DNA from: Achromobacter spanius
Lineage (GTDB): Bacteria > Pseudomonadota > Gammaproteobacteria > Burkholderiales > Burkholderiaceae_B
DNA: 64,000 nucleotides
Reading direction: 5' to 3'
Assembly (NCBI RefSeq): GCF_029637605.1
Contig: NZ_CP121261.1
Span: 2,108,001 to 2,172,000, forward strand
This document shows, piece after piece, positions 47,449 to 56,766 of the stretch. A program made the position numbers and the translations under genes. Within the stretch, counting starts at the first letter, position 1, and each line of letters opens with the position of its first letter. The notes under the pieces are model-generated. The model worked only from the letters and a program-made list of their open reading frames with translations, did no database searches and was not told the DNA's origin.

Positions 47449-47625
47449 ACCTTCCGCTTCATGCCGTTTCCGCCACGCTTTCAAAGCCTGGCGGTAATTG
47501 TCCATGGCTTCGTCGTACATGTCGTACACGCAGGGGATGCAGCCGCTGTTGCAGCACTCTTCCGGCGCGGGGCGTTCGGGAGGGACCGGCTGGGGGTCGT
47601 CGTCGGGAATCTTGGTGGTACTCAT
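47443..47625 (-). CDS. Oxidoreductase-like domain protein
   Basis: A 60-residue protein with the cysteine motif PEECCNSGCIPCVYDMYDEAMDNYRQALKAW, which is the core of the small 'oxidoreductase-like' family found in bacteria and mitochondria. The four cysteines suggest metal or Fe-S binding; the biochemical role is unknown. Its TAG stop is supplied by the terminal CGTAGGATGGGT of repeat array B. Confidence 0.75.
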   Translation of the reverse strand: MSTTKIPDDDPQPVPPERPAPEECCNSGCIPCVYDMYDEAMDNYRQALKAWRKRHEAEGS

Positions 47626-47634
47626 AGCCGAATG

Positions 47635-48249
47635 TTAACGCCGTGGCTGTCGCGTGTTGTCGTCTGCGAGCCCCTGACGCGCCGGCCTCGTGTCGTCGTG
47701 CGCGGGGTCCTGTAGCACCCGCCAATCCGCGCGTCGGATCTCGTAGCGCACTTTCACCGTGTCGCCGTTGCCCGCCGCTTTGCTCACATAACGCATGCCG
47801 CTCTTTTCCAGCACGCGGCGTGACGCGGTGTTGGATTGGATTGCCACCCCGCACAGCACGTCGACCGGCAGCAGCTTGAACCCCAGCGTGATCAGCGCCC
47901 CTGAAATCTCCATGGCATAACCACGGCCCCAGCATTCCGGTTCAAACGCATAGGCAAGCTCAATGGCGCCCTGCTCGTCAGACACCGTGTACTTCAACCC
48001 CGCGCGTCCGGCCAGCCTGCCCATTTCCCGATCTTCCAGCACATACATGCCGTAGCCGTGGTCCATCCAATGGGCCTCGTTCTGCGCCAGGTACAGCCGG
48101 CTGGCGGCCGCGTCGCGCGTACCGCCCATCGTGGCCATCACATCGGCATTGGCGTGCATCTTCTCGATGAACGGCAGGTGCGCTTGGCTCATGCGCTGGG
48201 CGCGCAGCCGAGGTGTCAGGAAAACATCAGGAAAACCAGCGGACGACAT
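47635..48249 (-). CDS. GNAT acetyltransferase, RimJ/RimL-like
   Basis: A protein of about 204 residues with a ribosomal-protein-acetyltransferase-type GNAT fold: LTPRLRAQRMSQAHLPFI, GMYVLEDREMGRLAGRAGLKY, IELAYAFEPECWGRGYAMEISGALI (acetyl-CoA loop WGRGYA) and VAIQSNTASRRVLEKSGMRYV. Starts at 48249 and 48285 are both possible; neither has a strong ribosome-binding site. The C-terminal 25 residues are charged and variable. The acceptor is unknown. Confidence 0.82.
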   Translation of the reverse strand: MSSAGFPDVFLTPRLRAQRMSQAHLPFIEKMHANADVMATMGGTRDAAASRLYLAQNEAHWMDHGYGMYVLEDREMGRLAGRAGLKYTVSDEQGAIELAYAFEPECWGRGYAMEISGALITLGFKLLPVDVLCGVAIQSNTASRRVLEKSGMRYVSKAAGNGDTVKVRYEIRRADWRVLQDPAHDDTRPARQGLADDNTRQPRR

Positions 48250-48385
48250 GACATTCTTTACGCGGAAAGGACGGGGATCCATCATAGCGGCGCTAGGCCG
48301 CGTATGGCATCCGCCGCCCCATCATTGGCGAATGCCGCGCCGGTCAGACGCTGACATTCGCCTTGCCCAGATGCAGGCGGCAGAC

Positions 48386-49855
48386 TTAGTTGGACGGGCG
48401 CGCACGCAACGCGTCGGGCTTGTCGGCGCGCAAGGCATCCAGGATGCGCTTGCCCACGCGACCGTCTTGCGGCAAGCCGCGGCGCTCTTGTTCGGCGCGC
48501 ACGGCATCGCGGGTTTTTGCGCCGGGAATGCCGTCTGCTTCGCCCACGTCGTAGCCCCGTCCGTAAAGCGCCTCTTGCAATTCCTTGATCTCGGCACGCG
48601 ACAGCCCCGGGTCATCGGTAGGCCAGGCGGCGATGATGCCCGGACGGCCCTGCAAGCGGTTCAACAACAGCGACACCGCCAGGCCGTAACGGCGCGACTG
48701 GTTGTAATGCAGGATGGCGTCGAAGTTGACCGTAGCCAGAAACACCGGCCCCTTGGCGCCGGTAGGCGCAAACAGATAGGCTTTTTCGTCGTTGCCCGAC
48801 GGCAGCTTCAAGACCGAACCGTCACCCTGCTTCAAGCCGGCTTGCGCCCATTGCGCAATGGTGCGGCGGTCTTGCGAGCCCACGTATTCCGCGTCGGGTT
48901 CAGGCGGGATCGCGGCGGCCACGTCAGCCGGCACCCGCACTTCCACGACGGCAGGCAGGCCGTGCGTCCACTTGGCGCGGCGCTTGCGCAGGTGATTGGC
49001 GGTGGAGGCCAGCGCGTCGGGCAGCGAATGATAAAGGTCGATGCGGCCATCGCCATCACCGTCTGCCGCCAATTCATAGAAAGACGTCGGGATGAACTGC
49101 GTCATGCCGAACGCACCGCTCCAGGAGCCAACGAAGCTGTCGGCCGGCACGGTACCGTCACGCAATAGGCGCACCGACGCGTAGGCGTTCTTTTCCCACA
49201 GGGTCTTGTTTTCAGTGCAGGCGCGCGTCAGCCAGGCGTTCAGCACGTCGGTCTTGCCGACCTGCCGGCCATAGTTGGTTTCGATACCGAAGATGGCGAC
49301 CAGCGTCGCGGGGTCCACCTGGTATTGCCGGCCAATGGCGGACAGTTGCGGCCCCGCCTTCTTCATCACGGCCAGACCATCGTTGACGCGCTCATCGTCC
49401 ACGGTCTTGGCAATGTAGTCCCACCAGCTTTCGCGTCCTTCCGGCTGGCCCTTGGCGGACGCCACGGTCGTGGGCAGCAGCTTGGCGTTGGCGGTGTACT
49501 TGTCCCAATCCGCAACGGTCAGGCCATTGGCGGTGGCGCCGTTGCGCAATTTGGCGATACACGCCTTGGTGTCAAGCTCGGTCGGAATGATGACGGTGGG
49601 GGCTGCGGCGGCAGGGGTAGCAGTGGGAGCCGCCGACTTTGCCGCTTCCTGCGCGGCGACCACATCGTCAAAGCTGCGCTTGGGAGTCAAAGCCGGTTGC
49701 GGCTGTGCCGGCGCGGGCGTTGTCTGCACGCGCGATCCCGTGGCGGACGCGGGCGATTGCGCCTGAGCGGCGCCTGCGGCCGCGGCCGTGATGCACGCCG
49801 CAAGCACAACACGGGAAAGGGAATCGATTCGAGGGCGTGATGAACGCTGACGCAT
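48386..49855 (-). CDS. Lytic murein transglycosylase (MltB family) with peptidoglycan-binding domain
   Basis: A 489-residue exported enzyme that cleaves the MurNAc-GlcNAc bond to form 1,6-anhydro ends. The signal peptide ends near residue 32 (QAQ), followed by a low-complexity alanine/proline linker to about 90. The SLT_2 domain (about 95-395) has the catalytic Glu192 in FGIETNYGR and the GAFGMTQFIPTSFYELA motif. A C-terminal peptidoglycan-binding module (about 415-485; LQEALYGRGYDVGEADGIPGAKTRDAVRAEQ) anchors it to the wall. It is monocistronic as far as can be seen. Confidence 0.9.
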   Translation of the reverse strand: MRQRSSRPRIDSLSRVVLAACITAAAAGAAQAQSPASATGSRVQTTPAPAQPQPALTPKRSFDDVVAAQEAAKSAAPTATPAAAAPTVIIPTELDTKACIAKLRNGATANGLTVADWDKYTANAKLLPTTVASAKGQPEGRESWWDYIAKTVDDERVNDGLAVMKKAGPQLSAIGRQYQVDPATLVAIFGIETNYGRQVGKTDVLNAWLTRACTENKTLWEKNAYASVRLLRDGTVPADSFVGSWSGAFGMTQFIPTSFYELAADGDGDGRIDLYHSLPDALASTANHLRKRRAKWTHGLPAVVEVRVPADVAAAIPPEPDAEYVGSQDRRTIAQWAQAGLKQGDGSVLKLPSGNDEKAYLFAPTGAKGPVFLATVNFDAILHYNQSRRYGLAVSLLLNRLQGRPGIIAAWPTDDPGLSRAEIKELQEALYGRGYDVGEADGIPGAKTRDAVRAEQERRGLPQDGRVGKRILDALRADKPDALRARPSN

Positions 49856-50017
49856 GGTATTCCTGAAAAATCGAAGTCAGCCCGGATCGTACCGCGACCG
49901 GCTGCTGAAATCGAACGCGCAGGTTCGAACCTGCAGCCAGTCGTAACGTTGCGCTACCTCTCCCTACTCAAGGCGACGCGTCGGAAGAACTCAGCCCGCG
50001 CGCCATCCCACGCACGC

Positions 50018-50380
50018 CTACCGAGCCGCTGCTTGCCCGCGCAATTGCGTCAGGCGCTCGATGGAAGCCTCATGGCCCTGGGCTGCGGCCGTCTCGTACC
50101 AGCGCAGCGCCTCTTTCATGTCCACCTGTTCCAGCATCAGGCCCTGCATGAACTGCGCCTCGGGGTTGCCGCGTTGCGCGTCTGCCAGCAAGGCTCGCAG
50201 CGCCTGGGCGTCCTCGCGGGGTGACTCGCCGTAGACGTGCGCGTTGCTGCCCACGGGGTCTTCGATCATCCCGCGTAGTGATGGCGGCGTGTGGGCGAAC
50301 TGGTGGCGCCAGAACAATGCCACAAGCGCCGTGAACAGGATCAGGAGCAGGGTCGAGATAAACAGGTTTTTACGTGTCAT
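50018..50380 (-). CDS. Membrane-anchored Sel1-repeat protein
   Basis: A 120-residue protein with an N-terminal membrane helix (about 6-24) and, in the C-terminal half, Sel1-like repeat features (GNPEAQFMQGLMLEQVDMKEALRWYETAAAQGHEASIERL). Sel1 repeats mediate protein contacts. Periplasmic orientation is likely. No partner is evident; 12-bp tandem repeats lie just upstream of its ATG. Confidence 0.72.
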   Translation of the reverse strand: MTRKNLFISTLLLILFTALVALFWRHQFAHTPPSLRGMIEDPVGSNAHVYGESPREDAQALRALLADAQRGNPEAQFMQGLMLEQVDMKEALRWYETAAAQGHEASIERLTQLRGQAAAR

Positions 50381-50400
50381 GAGTCACTAGGCGGTAAGAG

Positions 50401-50448
50401 GTATCAGCGCGGGTATCAGCGCAGGTATCCGTGCAGGTATCCGTGCAG
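50401..50448. repeat. 12-bp tandem repeat, four units
   Basis: GTATCAGCGCGG, GTATCAGCGCAG and two GTATCCGTGCAG units follow directly, with a decayed copy after 50448. They lie between two minus-strand genes, where they would be in the leader of the Sel1-repeat gene. Confidence 0.85.
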
Positions 50449-50473
50449 ATACCGCACAGATATCTACGAAATT

Positions 50474-51193
50474 TCAGCGGACGACCGGCGCGAACCAGTA
50501 TTGCGACACGCTGCTGTCGTTGGAATACCAGGGCAACAGGCCGATGCTGTCCGACTCGCGCTGCACGGTCACCAGCAGGCCGCCCGCTTGCGGACGGAAT
50601 ATTGCCACGTGGCGCGTGACGCCCATGGATTCATGCTGGCGCCAGTCGTGCCGCACGCTGACCCACAGCCGGCCTTGCGTGCAACCCGTATAGCGGCGGA
50701 TGTCGTCGGGTAGATAGAACCCACCATCGCCGGACATGGCCGCCGGATCCGGGCCACCATCCAGCATGGGCAAGCGCGCTGCGGAACGCGCGCCCTGCCC
50801 GTCCAGGGCCAGCACGTTCCACCCCTTGCCGTCTGCCGACAGCGACACCGTCGCGGCGGGCGTCGAGCGCCATTCCGGCAAGACCGTGTCACGCATGCCC
50901 GGCAGCGCCAAGGGGTATAGGAAAAACGTGCGCAGGTCCTTCAGGGAGTACGAGGGTTCGCCCGAGCGGAACTCGCCCTGGGCGCGGTAGATACCGCCCA
51001 AGCCCGGGCATTGAGCCGGGTCCGACGCCAGCACCACCGGCGCTGCGCTCTTGAAAGACGGCCATTTCACCGACACCTCATCCACGCGGGAAACGCCGCA
51101 GCCGCTCAGGGCAAGCGCCATCAGCCCGGCCCCCGCATACAGGGCCGGCCGCCGCGCACGGGGTGAGTGAATGGCAGATAAGAATGGATTCAT
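50474..51193 (-). CDS. Hypothetical lipoprotein
   Basis: A 239-residue lipoprotein with lipobox ALSGC (cysteine about residue 32). The mature part is beta-rich and acidic with conserved-looking CPGLGGIYRAQGEF and YTGCTQGRLWVSVRHDW segments, including two cysteines. I do not recognise the family. The ATG at 51193 gives a normal signal sequence; eight further codons upstream are open. Outer-membrane location likely. Confidence 0.7.
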   Translation of the reverse strand: MNPFLSAIHSPRARRPALYAGAGLMALALSGCGVSRVDEVSVKWPSFKSAAPVVLASDPAQCPGLGGIYRAQGEFRSGEPSYSLKDLRTFFLYPLALPGMRDTVLPEWRSTPAATVSLSADGKGWNVLALDGQGARSAARLPMLDGGPDPAAMSGDGGFYLPDDIRRYTGCTQGRLWVSVRHDWRQHESMGVTRHVAIFRPQAGGLLVTVQRESDSIGLLPWYSNDSSVSQYWFAPVVR

Positions 51194-51351
51194 GTTGTGC
51201 CTTTCTTGCCGCCGCACACGCGGTCAACGCAGTGCGCGGCGCGGTGGGTTCGAGGCCTCGCTTGGCGACGAACTATATCTGAATCCCGCATCGCCGTTGC
51301 CAAGCGTTGCGGGGCGGAGAATAATCGGCACATCGCCACCGGCCGCTTCCC

Positions 51352-52287
51352 ATGACACCGTTTCGAGGCAAACTCCGCATCCGGCACCTGGAAATCGTGC
51401 TGACCGTCTCCGAATTGGGCAACCTGTCCAAAGCGGCGGCGCAGTTGCACAGCACGCAATCGGGCTTGTCGCGCGCCATCGCTGAAATCGAAGAGTTGGT
51501 CGGCGCGCGCCTGTTCGAGCGCACCGCCAAGGGCACGACCTGCACGCCGCTGGGCGACGCCATGTGCCGCCATGCCCGCCTGCTGCTGACCGATTTCCGC
51601 AAGGCCGAGATTGATCTGGCCGCCGTGTCGCGTGGCGACGAAGGCAGCCTGACGGTCGGCTGTTTTTCCATGTTCGCGGGCTGGCCGGTGGCCGAAGCCG
51701 CGCGTTCGTTCCGGCAGGCTTATCCGCGCATCACGCTTACCATCGAGATCGGCACGCACGAGCGCCTGATCGAAGACCTGGACGCGGGCGCGTTGGACGT
51801 GCTGATCAGCCGTTTTTCGTCCACCGTCAATCCGCAGGTATACCGGTCCACCACCTTGCTGGAAGATCCCGTCGTGCTGGGCTGCGCCACGGATCATCCC
51901 TTGGCGGGGCTGCCGGACACCACGCTGGCCGACTACGTGGCTTACCCCTGGATTACCGCGTTGCCCGGCAGCCGCATCCGTGGCGAACTGGAAATGTCGC
52001 TGCGCCAGGCGGGTTTGGCAATTCCGGATATGATCGGCGCCCTGTCCCTGGAGTTCGGCCGCGAAATGCTGCTGGACGGGCACTACTTGTGGATGCTGCC
52101 CGGCAGCGTGGCCGCCGTCCGCCAGGCGCGCGGCGAACTCGTCGTGCTGCCCGCGCGCCCCGCCATCAAGAAATCGCCCCTGGCCGCGATCTGGCGGCGC
52201 GACCGCCCCAGCACCCGCCAGGCGCGCGCCTTTGCGGCGCACCTGGAGCAAGCCATCCAGGCGGATCAGATCGCGCTGGCCGCTTAG
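51352..52287 (+). CDS. LysR-family transcriptional regulator
   Basis: A 311-residue LysR protein. The helix-turn-helix lies at about residues 10-68 (IRHLEIVLTVSELGNLSKAAAQLHSTQSGLSRAIAEIEELVGARLFERTAKGT), and the effector domain at about 92-295. The N-terminus resembles GbpR/CbbR-like members. The next genes on the same strand are adenine deaminase, carboxylesterase and a Bug receptor, but none is divergent, so the target is uncertain. Confidence 0.88.
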   Translation: MTPFRGKLRIRHLEIVLTVSELGNLSKAAAQLHSTQSGLSRAIAEIEELVGARLFERTAKGTTCTPLGDAMCRHARLLLTDFRKAEIDLAAVSRGDEGSLTVGCFSMFAGWPVAEAARSFRQAYPRITLTIEIGTHERLIEDLDAGALDVLISRFSSTVNPQVYRSTTLLEDPVVLGCATDHPLAGLPDTTLADYVAYPWITALPGSRIRGELEMSLRQAGLAIPDMIGALSLEFGREMLLDGHYLWMLPGSVAAVRQARGELVVLPARPAIKKSPLAAIWRRDRPSTRQARAFAAHLEQAIQADQIALAA

Positions 52288-52327
52288 GGCACACGCTTAA
52301 CCTCCGCGCTGAAGCCCTAGCGCTTAA

Positions 52328-53314
<987 letters not shown>

Positions 53315-53321
53315 GGCGGTA

Positions 53322-53342
53322 GCCATGCGTATTCCGCATGGC
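53322..53342 (+). terminator. Hairpin after adenine deaminase gene
   Basis: GCCATGCG (53322-53329) and CGCATGGC (53335-53342) pair perfectly around a five-base loop just after the stop at 53314. No T-run follows, so it may only partly stop transcription before the esterase gene. Confidence 0.5.
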
Positions 53343-53450
53343 ATTGATCAAATCCGGCATGCCCTTCCTGCCCCGATCGTCCCTACCATTAAGCCTTCCG
53401 GCGACAGCGCCCTACGCGCCAGCCGCATCACAACAAGGCAAGGGGCAGAT

Positions 53451-54722
53451 ATGGGTCAACCCGTCCAGGCGGTGCTGCAAGCGGGCACGCTGACCGGCGT
53501 GCAGGAAGCCAGCGGCGTGTGCCGCTACAGCGCCATTCCCTATGCGCAGGCGCCCGTGGGCAGCCTGCGCTTTGCGCCGCCGCAGCCGCCCACGTGGCGC
53601 GGTAAGCGCGACGCCACCCGGCCGGGGCCGGTATCGCCACAACTGCCTTCGCGGCTGCGCGAGGCCATGGGCGATTTCGACACCCCGCAATCCGAAGACT
53701 GCCTGCACCTGACGGTGTGGACGCCCGCCGCGGACCAACAGCGTCGGCCGGTGGTCGTGTGGTTGCATGGCGGCGCGTGGCAAAGCGGCGGCGGCGCGCT
53801 GGACTGGTACGACGGGGCAGGCCTGGCGGCGCGCGGTGACCTGGTGGTCGTGGCCGTCAACTATCGCCTGGCCGCGTTGGGCTGGCTGTATGTGCCGGGG
53901 CAGACCGCCAACGTGGGCCTGCTGGACCAGGAGGCCGCCATTGATTGGGTGCTGGACAACATCCAGGACCTGGGCGGCGACCCCGAACGCATCACGGTCA
54001 TGGGCCAATCGGCCGGCGCGTCGTCCATCTGCGCGATGTTGGCGCGCCGTCCGCGCTTCTCGCGCGCCATTCTGCAAAGCGCCGCGCTGGGTCGGGGGTT
54101 TCGTACCGCGTCCCAAGCCGAGACGCTGGGACGTGCCTTTCTACAGGCAGCCGACGCCGATACCCTGGACGCCGCGCGCGCGCTTCCCGTGTCCGCATTG
54201 CTGGCCGCGCAGCAGGCGCCCGCCGTGGCCGACGCGCTACGCGCCGAGGGCAGCAGCCGCAGCCAATTCGGCCCCGTCCTGGACGGGCAAGTGTTGCCGG
54301 AAGACATTGCGCCGGCACTGCGCCAGGCCGCGTCTCGCGCGGATGTGCTGGTGGCGTACACCCGCGACGAAATGGCCGCGTTTCCTGGCCACGCCGTGGA
54401 TGCGGCCAGCAACAAGATGGGTGACGAGGTCTTCGGCGCGCCTTCCCGCCAGTGGGCGCAAGAGGCGCTTGCGCAAGGCCGCCTGGCCTGGCTGGCGCGC
54501 TTTGACGTGGCGCCTTCCACGCGCTTTGGCGCCTGCCACTGCATTGAATTGCCCTTCGTGTTCGGCACGCTGTCGGCCTTTGCCGATGCGCCCATGCTTG
54601 CCGGGCTGAGCCGGGGCGACGCTGAACAACTGGCCGCGCAGACCCAGCGGGCATGGATAGCGTTCATACGCGGCGAGGCGCCCGACTGGCCGATGGCGCC
54701 GCACCAGCAACTGCTGGCCTGA
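53451..54722 (+). CDS. Carboxylesterase, type B (para-nitrobenzyl esterase-like)
   Basis: A 423-residue alpha/beta hydrolase, somewhat shorter than the usual 490-550 of the family. Motifs are the oxyanion region PVVVWLHGGAWQSGGG, the EDCLHLTVWTP signature and the nucleophile VMGQSAGASSI. The ATG at 53451 follows AAGGGGCAGAT; an earlier in-frame ATG adds 42 unlikely residues. No signal peptide is seen. It hydrolyses an unknown ester, perhaps to the ligand of the Bug receptor encoded 75 bases downstream. Confidence 0.85.
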   Translation: MGQPVQAVLQAGTLTGVQEASGVCRYSAIPYAQAPVGSLRFAPPQPPTWRGKRDATRPGPVSPQLPSRLREAMGDFDTPQSEDCLHLTVWTPAADQQRRPVVVWLHGGAWQSGGGALDWYDGAGLAARGDLVVVAVNYRLAALGWLYVPGQTANVGLLDQEAAIDWVLDNIQDLGGDPERITVMGQSAGASSICAMLARRPRFSRAILQSAALGRGFRTASQAETLGRAFLQAADADTLDAARALPVSALLAAQQAPAVADALRAEGSSRSQFGPVLDGQVLPEDIAPALRQAASRADVLVAYTRDEMAAFPGHAVDAASNKMGDEVFGAPSRQWAQEALAQGRLAWLARFDVAPSTRFGACHCIELPFVFGTLSAFADAPMLAGLSRGDAEQLAAQTQRAWIAFIRGEAPDWPMAPHQQLLA

Positions 54723-54797
54723 AAACTTGGGCGACGCAGCCAGGCGAATCGGCAAAGCAAAGCAAACAAACCAAGCAACAACAACAAGGGGAATTCC

Positions 54798-55757
54798 ATG
54801 TTCAAGCAAACCGTACTGGCGCTTGCGCTGCTGGCGCCATTGGCCGTACAGACCGCGCAGGCCACCTATCCCGACAAGGCGGTGAAGATCATCGTGTCCA
54901 ATCCGCCGGGTGGGCCAGTGGACGTGATGCTGCGTGTCCTGGCCAGCAAGCTTGGCACCGCCTGGGGCCAGCCCGTGGTGGTGGAGAACCGCCCCGGCGC
55001 GTCCGGCATCATCAGCACCAGCGCGCTGGTCAAGTCCGCGCCCGACGGCTACACGCTGGGCATGGTGGTGGCCTCGTCCGTCACCATCGTGCCCTTCGCG
55101 GTGGAGAGCCTGCCCTTCGATACCGAGAAAGACCTGCAACCCATTTCATTGGTGGCGCGTACGCCGTTCATTTTCATCGTGCCCAAGGACAGCCCCATCA
55201 AGACCTGGGACGACTTCGTGCGCGAGAGCAAAACGCGCAGCTTGAGCGTGGGTTCGTTCTCGATCGGCACCGCATTTCACCTGGTGTGGGAACAGACCGC
55301 GCGGCGCGCGGGGATCACGGCGTTGTACGTGCCGTCGTCATCCTCGGGCAAGACGCAAAATGACCTGATCGGCGGCCAGCTCGATGTGGGGCTGGATGCC
55401 CCTTCCAGTTCCAAGGGATTGATCGACAGCGGCCGGCTGCGCGCCTTGGCCATCACCAGCCCGCAACGGTTTGGCGGCTTGCCCGACACGCCGACGCTGA
55501 AGGAATCCGGCTTGAAGGACTACGCGCCGCAACCCTGGATTGGTCTGATGGCGCCTGCCGGCGTGCCGAAGGATCGCGTGGCGCTGATTCAGAAAACCGT
55601 GTCCGACATCCTGAAGCAGCCCGAGATGCGCGCGCAAATGGAAACGTTGGGGATGATACCGATCGGCAGTACGCCGGAAGAACTCGCGGCCACGATCAAG
55701 GCGGATCGCGCCGACATGGCGCCCCTGATCAAGGAGTTGGGAATCAAATTGCAGTAG
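54798..55757 (+). CDS. Tripartite tricarboxylate (Bug) solute-binding receptor
   Basis: A 319-residue periplasmic receptor with signal peptide (about 1-22, ending TAQA-TYPDKAV). Family motifs are KIIVSNPPGGPVDVMLRVLA, VVVENRPGASGIISTSAL and LPDTPTLKESGLKDYAPQPWIGLMAPAGVP. It is probably co-transcribed with the esterase and ends before a terminator at 55828. No membrane subunits are near. Confidence 0.87.
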   Translation: MFKQTVLALALLAPLAVQTAQATYPDKAVKIIVSNPPGGPVDVMLRVLASKLGTAWGQPVVVENRPGASGIISTSALVKSAPDGYTLGMVVASSVTIVPFAVESLPFDTEKDLQPISLVARTPFIFIVPKDSPIKTWDDFVRESKTRSLSVGSFSIGTAFHLVWEQTARRAGITALYVPSSSSGKTQNDLIGGQLDVGLDAPSSSKGLIDSGRLRALAITSPQRFGGLPDTPTLKESGLKDYAPQPWIGLMAPAGVPKDRVALIQKTVSDILKQPEMRAQMETLGMIPIGSTPEELAATIKADRADMAPLIKELGIKLQ

Positions 55758-55827
55758 CGCTTTCCTTGCGATAGTGCCTTGCTGCCATCCCGCATTGACG
55801 CCCGGCCTGGGCCTGGATACATTGGCC

Positions 55828-55867
55828 GGCAACCCTGCGCCATCGACATCGATGGCGTTGCCTTTTT
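55828..55867 (+). terminator. Intrinsic terminator after the Bug gene
   Basis: GGCAAC (55828-55833) pairs with GTTGCC (55857-55862), enclosing a second stem GCCATCG/CGATGGC (55839-55845 and 55850-55856) with a four-base loop and a small bulge; five T follow. This should separate the Bug gene from the aspartate dehydrogenase gene. Confidence 0.85.
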
Positions 55868-55872
55868 ACCCC

Positions 55873-55902
55873 GTGTGCGTGTGCGTTTGCGTTTGCGTTT
55901 GC
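55873..55902. repeat. 6-bp tandem repeat upstream of nadX
   Basis: GTGTGC twice, then GTTTGC three times, follow each other directly; another GTGCGTTTGC lies at 55911. They lie 55-84 bases before the ATG of the dehydrogenase gene, in the area where its promoter is expected, so copy number change could affect expression. Confidence 0.75.
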
Positions 55903-55956
55903 CTACGAGCGTGCGTTTGCGCCGCGGGGCCAATCCGCATCAACCCAGGAATTTCC

Positions 55957-56760
55957 ATGAACAGCTACCGCGTCGGCATCGCCGGCTTCGGCGCCATCGG
56001 CCAGGCCGTGGCGCAATCCCTGGATGCCGGGCTACCCGGCCTGACCCTTGCCGCCGTTGCGGTGCGCGACCCCAAGGCCCCGCCCGACTTTGCGTGGACC
56101 CAGGCAGCACCGGTCTTCACCACCATCGACGCGCTGCACGAGCATTGCGATGTGGTGGTGGAATGCGCGCCCGCCTCGGTGTTTCGCAACATTGCCGAAC
56201 CCGTGCTGCGCGCCGGCAAGAAGATGGTGGTGCTGAGTTCCGGCGCGCTGCTGCAAAACGATGACCTGATCGAACTCGCCCGCCAGCACCATGGGCAGAT
56301 CCTGGTGCCGTCGGGCGCCATCCTGGGGCTGGACGCCATCACTGCCGCGGCCGAAGGTGTCATCCACTCCGTCACGATGATGACGCGCAAGCCGCCGCGC
56401 GGCCTGATGGGCGCCCCCTACCTGATCGACAACAACATCAATCTTGAAGGCCTTGCCGAACCGCGCCTGATCTTCCGGGGATCGCCGCGCGAAGCCGCCA
56501 CGGGCTTTCCGGCCAATTTGAACGTGGCGGTCAGCGTGTCGTTGGCGGGCATCGGGCCCGACAAGACCACGCTGGAAATCTGGGCCGACCCGTCCTTGGA
56601 ACGCAACGTGCACCGCGTGGAAGTCGTGTCCGATGCCGCCATGTTCTCGATGGAAATCCAGAACATTCCATCCGCCAACCCCAAGACCGGCCGCATCACC
56701 GCGCAAAGCGTCATCTCGGCCTTGCGCAAGCTGACCGGGCCGTTGCGCGTGGGGACCTGA
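55957..56760 (+). CDS. nadX: L-aspartate dehydrogenase
   Basis: A 267-residue NAD(P)-dependent enzyme with an N-terminal Rossmann fold (VGIAGFGAIGQAV, residues 6-18) and the catalytic domain carrying VPSGAILGLDAITAAAEG, MMTRKPPRGLMGAPY and FPANLNVAVSVSLAGIGPDKTTLEIWADP. The family oxidises aspartate to iminoaspartate/oxaloacetate, in NAD synthesis or aspartate use. CAGGA precedes the ATG. It follows a terminator and so probably has its own promoter. Confidence 0.9.
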   Translation: MNSYRVGIAGFGAIGQAVAQSLDAGLPGLTLAAVAVRDPKAPPDFAWTQAAPVFTTIDALHEHCDVVVECAPASVFRNIAEPVLRAGKKMVVLSSGALLQNDDLIELARQHHGQILVPSGAILGLDAITAAAEGVIHSVTMMTRKPPRGLMGAPYLIDNNINLEGLAEPRLIFRGSPREAATGFPANLNVAVSVSLAGIGPDKTTLEIWADPSLERNVHRVEVVSDAAMFSMEIQNIPSANPKTGRITAQSVISALRKLTGPLRVGT

Positions 56761-56766
56761 GCCGAA